DNA of 25,124 bases from JACCXJ01 sp052387115 (GTDB taxonomy: Bacteria > Pseudomonadota > Gammaproteobacteria > JACCXJ01), in assembly GCA_052387115.1 (NCBI GenBank), contig JBQTJM010000001.1, positions 1-25,124 on the forward strand, in the 5' to 3' direction. Positions within the stretch are counted from its first letter, which is position 1; each line of letters starts with the position of its first letter. A program made the position numbers and the translations under genes. Below are positions 21,416 to 25,124 of this stretch, piece by piece. Below the pieces are notes generated by a model. That model searched no databases. It saw only the letters and a list, made by a program, of their open reading frames with translations, and was not told where the DNA came from.

Positions 21416-23046
21416 CACGGGGTGGGCAACTGATAGGTCCAGGTCTCGGTCAAGACCTCGGCCCCGAGCCTCAAGAATGCCCGTAGGTTCACCGGATCGG
21501 GGGTGGCCGCCGGCGCATAGTCGACGATCACCCGCCAGTCCGCGGTCACGGGGTTCTTCTGCACTGTGACTCGTCCGGGCTCCCCGGCGGAGGCGGTGAC
21601 CAGCGCCTCGACCGGCGCCTCCGAACCGATCGCGGACAGGGTGTCGCTCGCGAAATCCACCACCAACCTCCGTTGCGCGCTCTCCCTCGCATCGGGGCCG
21701 CCGGCCCCGACACGAGTCGCCACCGTGCTTCCCGATTGGCCGAGGCCCGGGTCGTCGAGCGTGAAATGCAGCCGGTACTCGAAGCTCCAGTCCTGGCCCG
21801 CGGCGGTGGCGCGCTCCGGGACCCAGAAGGCCACGATGTTGTCGTACTTGTCCGCATCGCTCGGGATCTCGATGAGATACACCGATCCCGGACCCCAGGC
21901 ACCCATGGGCTCGACCCAGGCACTGGGACGCAGGTGGTAGCCGGCCTCGAGGTCCTGGTAGTGATCGTATTCTCGATCGCGCTGCAAGAGGCCGTAACCG
22001 CGAATGTCCCGGCCGTCGAAGACGCTCACGGCCAGTCGCAACGGGTTCTGCAGGGGCCGCCACACGCGCTCCCCGTGGCCGGTCGAGAGCAACAGGCCAT
22101 CGGAATCATGGACCTCGGGGCGGTAGTCATCGACGAAGCGATCGGTATTTTCGCCGTGGAAGAACATGCTGGTGAGGGGGGCGACGCCCAGGCGCTCGAC
22201 CGTCTGACGCAAGTACAGGCGGCACTTGACCTCGACCACCAGGTGGCGCCCAGGGTGGAGAACGAAGCGATAGGCACCGGCGACGCTCGGGCTGTCCATG
22301 AGCCCGTAGATCGTCAGGGCCGTGGCGCCCGCCACCGGTTTCTCGATCCAGAACGCCTTGAATACGGGGAACTCCTCGGCCTTCGGCAAGCCGGTGTCGA
22401 TGGCCAGTCCTCGGGCCGAGAGTCCGTAGCCCTGCCCGGTCCCGATGCCGCGGAAGTAACTGGCCCCGCGGAACGCGGCGATCTCGTCGTAATGCCCGTC
22501 CCGGCGCAGGGGATAAAAGAGCCGTATGCCGGCGAATCCCAGATCGGCCGGCCGGTCGGGGAAGACCATGCCGCCGTAGTCGAAGTGCTTGGCCGAGAAC
22601 GGGACGGTCTCTGCCTTGCCCGCATCGACGATGTGGACCTGCACGCGGTCCCTGTACAAAAATCCGCGATGGAAGAACTGCACGCGGAACGGGAGCCCCT
22701 CGACGCCCCACAGGCCGTGCTCGGGCAGGTAACGTATGTCATGGTACTGTTCGTAGCCGAGCCCCGCGAGGTCGTCCGGCAGCCTACCCGGGTCCGGGAC
22801 GTGGGGCTGTGTGGCGAGCCCTTGCGCGATGCGCTCGATCACGGCGAAGTCGAACGCGCCCGCCGGCTGTTCCTGACTGAAAGCCGGGACCCAGACGAGG
22901 CCCAGGGCCAGGGAAAACAGATAGCGCAAGGAGGCTCGTGGAATCAATGTCGAGCTCAGGGTCTTTGGTGAGGAGGATGGCCCTGGAAGGATATACGAAA
23001 CACGCAGTGCAACAAACATGCGCGCTTTCCGGGCGGCGACGGGCAC
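21415..23046 (-). CDS. opgG: OpgG (MdoG), periplasmic glucan biosynthesis protein
   Basis: OpgG is the periplasmic partner of OpgH, needed for making or branching osmoregulated periplasmic glucans. The product (543 residues from the first ATG) has an export signal whose hydrophobic core is SLRYLFSLALGLVWVPAFSQ near residues 39-58, then the family start FDFAVIERIAQGLA, ...YEQYHDIRYLPEHGLW, and blocks such as GGMVFPDRPADLGFAGIRLF, FFHGENTDRFVDDYRPEVHD and SDADKYDNIVAFWVPE. The signal core lies unusually far from the ATG at 23046; the real start may be the ATG at 23019 or a TTG nearer the core. No clear ribosome binding site decides it. A CRP-like site lies just upstream of the start. Confidence 0.93.
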   Translation of the reverse strand: MPVAARKARMFVALRVSYILPGPSSSPKTLSSTLIPRASLRYLFSLALGLVWVPAFSQEQPAGAFDFAVIERIAQGLATQPHVPDPGRLPDDLAGLGYEQYHDIRYLPEHGLWGVEGLPFRVQFFHRGFLYRDRVQVHIVDAGKAETVPFSAKHFDYGGMVFPDRPADLGFAGIRLFYPLRRDGHYDEIAAFRGASYFRGIGTGQGYGLSARGLAIDTGLPKAEEFPVFKAFWIEKPVAGATALTIYGLMDSPSVAGAYRFVLHPGRHLVVEVKCRLYLRQTVERLGVAPLTSMFFHGENTDRFVDDYRPEVHDSDGLLLSTGHGERVWRPLQNPLRLAVSVFDGRDIRGYGLLQRDREYDHYQDLEAGYHLRPSAWVEPMGAWGPGSVYLIEIPSDADKYDNIVAFWVPERATAAGQDWSFEYRLHFTLDDPGLGQSGSTVATRVGAGGPDARESAQRRLVVDFASDTLSAIGSEAPVEALVTASAGEPGRVTVQKNPVTADWRVIVDYAPAATPDPVNLRAFLRLGAEVLTETWTYQLPTP

Positions 23047-23060
23047 AAGTCACAGCCGTT

Positions 23061-23078
23061 CTGTGAAATCGTTCACAG
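23061..23078. promoter_or_regulatory. CRP/FNR-family-type palindromic operator
   Basis: CTGTGAA-ATCG-TTCACAG is a perfect 7-bp inverted repeat and contains TGTGA-N6-TCACA (23062-23077), the exact half-site pattern bound by CRP, Vfr or Clp proteins. It lies in the 114-base gap between the divergent opgG and sigma-54 activator genes, close to the first opgG ATG. Depending on the true starts it could regulate either gene. Confidence 0.6.
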
Positions 23079-23160
23079 TCGTGCCGGCCGCGGGTCTTTA
23101 GGCTACCCACCAAGCGCCGGACCCCGGCTCACAGCGAGTGCGGGCGGCGATGGAGGATTG

Positions 23161-24162
23161 ATGGACAACCTTGCGAAAGACATCCTGAGCGTCAACGAAG
23201 AGATCGCCGGCCGTCATGTCACCGTGGCCGGCGGCGCCCCCGAGATCATCTGGGGCAGCCCCGAGATGGGTGCCGTCCTGGATCTGGTCGCAAAGGTCGC
23301 GTGCCGCCCGGCCACCGTACTGCTCATGGGCGAGACCGGGACCGGCAAGTCGATGCTGGCGCACGCCATCCATAGGGACAGCCCGCGCCGTGCGCGGCCC
23401 TTCATCGCGCAGAACTGCGGGGCCCTGCCCGAGGCCCTGTGCGAGAGCGAGCTGTTCGGCTACCGGCGCGGGGCCTTCTCGGGGGCCGTTCAGGACCGCC
23501 AGGGCCTCTTCGAGGCCGTCGATGGCGGCACGATCTTCCTCGATGAGGTAAGTGAATTGAGCCCCGCCATGCAGGTCAAGCTCCTGCAGGTGCTTCAAGA
23601 CGGCAGCTTCCGGCGCGTGGGCGACACCAAGAACCGGCGCGTGGACGTGCGGGTCATCTCGGCCACCAACAAGGACCTGGCGGCGGAGGTCGAAGCGGGT
23701 CGCTTCCGGGCGGACCTCTACTACCGGTTGAATGTCGTCCCGATCCTGATCCCGCCCCTGCGCGCCCGGCGAGAGGATATCCCCACCCTCGCTCGGCACT
23801 TCCTCGCAAAGCACCGCGAGCGGCTCAATCCGCTGATCGACGGCATCGCGCCGGAGGCGATGCAGGCCCTGTGTGCGTACGACTATCCGGGAAACGTGCG
23901 TGAGCTCGAGAACCTGATAGAGCGGTCTTTGGTCATGAGCCCGGAAACGGCGCTCGAGATCGGGATAGGGTCCCTGGGCGTGGATCCACGCATCATGGGA
24001 CACTACACTCGCGAGCCCACCCCGGCGCGTGTCGGGAGTCCCTTCCCGCCGATCGGGACCGCAGCTCCGGCCCCCGGGGCGGTGATCCCATTGCGCCGAC
24101 CGCGGCGCTGCGGCGCCGGCCCCTATGCCGCCCTCGGTACCGGTGTCGGCCCCAGCAACTAA
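23161..24162 (+). CDS. Sigma-54 activator AAA+ ATPase lacking receiver and HTH
   Basis: A 333-residue protein that is mainly a sigma-54 interaction AAA+ domain: GSPEMGAVLDLV, Walker A GETGTGKS (57-64), ELFGYRRGAFSGA (97-109; the sigma-54-contacting loop reads GAFSGA for the usual GAFTGA), Walker B GGTIFLDEV (122-130), and the sensor and arginine-finger regions FRADLYYRLNVVPI and DYPGNVRELENLIERSL. Only about 30 residues precede the ATPase, so there is no receiver, GAF or PAS domain. After residue 262 the chain is a Pro/Gly/Arg-rich tail instead of the Fis-type helix-turn-helix. ATG 23161 follows GGAGG closely; TTG 23158 is possible. Target genes are unknown. Confidence 0.88.
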   Translation: MDNLAKDILSVNEEIAGRHVTVAGGAPEIIWGSPEMGAVLDLVAKVACRPATVLLMGETGTGKSMLAHAIHRDSPRRARPFIAQNCGALPEALCESELFGYRRGAFSGAVQDRQGLFEAVDGGTIFLDEVSELSPAMQVKLLQVLQDGSFRRVGDTKNRRVDVRVISATNKDLAAEVEAGRFRADLYYRLNVVPILIPPLRARREDIPTLARHFLAKHRERLNPLIDGIAPEAMQALCAYDYPGNVRELENLIERSLVMSPETALEIGIGSLGVDPRIMGHYTREPTPARVGSPFPPIGTAAPAPGAVIPLRRPRRCGAGPYAALGTGVGPSN

Positions 24163-24266
24163 CACCGCTTCGCGCCCGCGATGGCGTCCTGGTACCAGAG
24201 CGGGTCGTTTCCCCAGGCGGCGGCGAGATCCGATCCATCCCGAGCCTTATCACCGATCACGATGTC

Positions 24267-24572
24267 TCATGCGCCATCGTCACGGTTGCCAGCGCCAGGG
24301 ACATATCCGTATTCCTCGAGGTCGATACCGCAGTTCTGGTCGCGATCAAGGAGCACGAACACCGCGCTCAGACCGGGTATCGCCTCGGCCTCCTGGAGAT
24401 TGATATAGCCATCCTCATCCTCGTCCGCACCGGTAAACTCGGGTGGTAGCTCCAGCACCTCCTCCGGTGTCGAGGGCCGAGGCGCCTCCGCCGCCAAAGC
24501 CCCCACCATCAAAGCCCCCGCCATCAAAGCCATTCTTCGTAAGGGCATCGCCCAGCTCGCTGAGGTTTTCAT
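24267..24572 (-). CDS. EF-hand calcium-binding secreted protein
   Basis: A 101-residue protein with an N-terminal signal peptide (core about residues 13-28, MALMAGALMVGALAAEA, cleavage near residue 28-30) and two EF-hand loops. Loop one is D50-x-D52-x-D54-G-x-I-N58-x-x-E61, a fully canonical loop. Loop two is D76-x-D78-x-N80-C-G-I-D84-x-x-E87, with Cys in place of the usual Gly at position six. Likely a small periplasmic calcium binder; no partner is obvious. The signal core is encoded by a 15-bp tandem repeat (24495-24533). ATG 24572 is used; ATG 24548 is also possible. It starts eight bases after the glycosyltransferase stop, suggesting one transcript. Confidence 0.78.
   Translation of the reverse strand: MKTSASWAMPLRRMALMAGALMVGALAAEAPRPSTPEEVLELPPEFTGADEDEDGYINLQEAEAIPGLSAVFVLLDRDQNCGIDLEEYGYVPGAGNRDDGA
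24495..24533 (-). repeat. 15-bp tandem repeat in the EF-hand signal peptide
   Basis: On the plus strand CAAAGCCCCCACCAT (24495-24509) and CAAAGCCCCCGCCAT (24510-24524) are followed by a partial third CAAAGCCAT (24525-24533). Read on the minus strand each unit gives five hydrophobic residues of the MALMAGALMVGAL core, so the length of the signal helix depends on copy number. Confidence 0.8.
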
Positions 24573-24580
24573 GGCGATCT

Positions 24581-25124
24581 CTACGCTGTGTCGAGAATAA
24601 GGCTGCTGGCGCGCGGCGGCCGCGGGCGGCGAGGCTGCGCCGGGACCTCGGCGACGATCGCCCTGGCCAGCGCGAGGTACGCCTCGCCGACGCGTGGCCA
24701 GACGAGCGAACGCGTGATCTCATACGCGGCCGCACGCACGCGGGCCAGCTCTGCCGGTGACCGCAGCAGCGACGCGAGGACGCCGCCGAGTGCGGCGCTG
24801 TCGCCGAAGGGGAAGAGGTGGCCACGGCCGTCCGCCAGCAACTCCTGCGCGTGCCAGTAGGGGGTCGAGACGGCCGCGGCCCCCGCGCCCATGGCGTACG
24901 ACAGGGCGCCGCTCGTGACCTGGGCCTCGTTCTGATAGGGGCTGATGAAGATGTCGGCCGCCTGCAGGTAGCTGCAGAGCTCCTCGGTCGTGACGAACTG
25001 GTCGCGAAAGACCACGTGCTCGCGCATGCCAAGCCGTTCAGCCTCCCGCTCGAGCGTCGTCCGATACCCTTCTCCGTGCCGGTGTAAGACCCCCGGGTGG
25101 GTCGCACCGACGACGAAATAGACA
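24581..25124 (-). CDS. Glycosyltransferase family 4-type, C-terminal part
   Basis: A partial gene whose start lies beyond the right edge; 180 C-terminal residues are visible. It is the UDP/GDP-sugar-binding Rossmann half of a GT-B enzyme: VYFVVGATHPGVLHRHGEGY, HVVFRDQFVTTEELCSYLQA, ADIFISPYQNEAQVTSGALS (the region of the donor-contacting acidic residue), YAMGAGAAAVSTPYWHAQEL. Such enzymes transfer sugars from nucleotide sugars to lipid, polysaccharide or protein acceptors; the acceptor cannot be told here. A Pro/Arg-rich tail follows the last helix. The downstream EF-hand gene is in the same direction. Confidence 0.88.
   Translation of the reverse strand, partial: VYFVVGATHPGVLHRHGEGYRTTLEREAERLGMREHVVFRDQFVTTEELCSYLQAADIFISPYQNEAQVTSGALSYAMGAGAAAVSTPYWHAQELLADGRGHLFPFGDSAALGGVLASLLRSPAELARVRAAAYEITRSLVWPRVGEAYLALARAIVAEVPAQPRRPRPPRASSLILDTA

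Noticed and set aside
21416..22063. Upstream extension of opgH by over 200 residues
   Set aside because: It lies wholly within opgG in another frame; the ATG at 21415 overlaps the opgG stop and gives the family length.

Overview
The window is high-GC (GC-rich throughout by eye) bacterial chromosome. Gene content and order point to a gammaproteobacterium: a hisA-hisF-hisIE-tatABC cluster, the classic tig-clpP-clpX-lon-hupB-ppiD proteostasis block with tRNA-Val/tRNA-Asp between hupB and ppiD, a YgfZ protein, and an opgGH pair for osmoregulated periplasmic glucans. I cannot assign a genus from sequence alone.

Layout. (1) 1-2450 is an accessory margin: an apparently intact BrnT/BrnA toxin-antitoxin pair, a decayed Phd/VapB-VapC (PIN) pair on the opposite strand, a frameshifted FG-GAP/RTX calcium-binding protein remnant, and GC-rich palindromic repeats. 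(2) 2449-7194 is one tightly packed plus-strand gene string: hisA, hisF, a HisI-HisE fusion whose linker is a palindromic repeat element, two overlapping stand-alone TIR-domain genes, then tatA, tatB, tatC. The TIR pair, set between histidine biosynthesis and Tat secretion genes, is the most unexpected content. (3) 7195-9223 holds a small secreted protein of unknown function, ygfZ with an in-frame five-fold 15-bp repeat, and tRNA-Leu(UAG). (4) 9244-18002 is the proteostasis block: trigger factor, ClpP, ClpX, Lon (with a good sigma-32-type promoter), HU, two tRNAs and PpiD. (5) 18083-18604 is a small lipoprotein gene, followed by a tandem repeat running over its stop codon and a structured inverted-repeat region. 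(6) On the minus strand 18848-23046 are opgG and opgH; divergent from them is an unusual sigma-54 activator ATPase lacking both a receiver and a DNA-binding domain. A consensus CRP-type site lies at the 5' edge of opgG, just upstream of the activator. (7) The right edge has an EF-hand periplasmic protein and the C-terminal part of a family 4-type glycosyltransferase that runs off the window, both on the minus strand.

A recurring theme is short tandem duplication with units of about 13-17 bp. It occurs at the hisF/hisIE junction, in the 7411 gene, in ygfZ, at the tig stop, in the lon leader, at the lon stop, between the two tRNAs, over the lipoprotein stop, in the 18.76-kb repeat, and in the EF-hand gene's signal peptide. 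Several of these include a stop or start codon.
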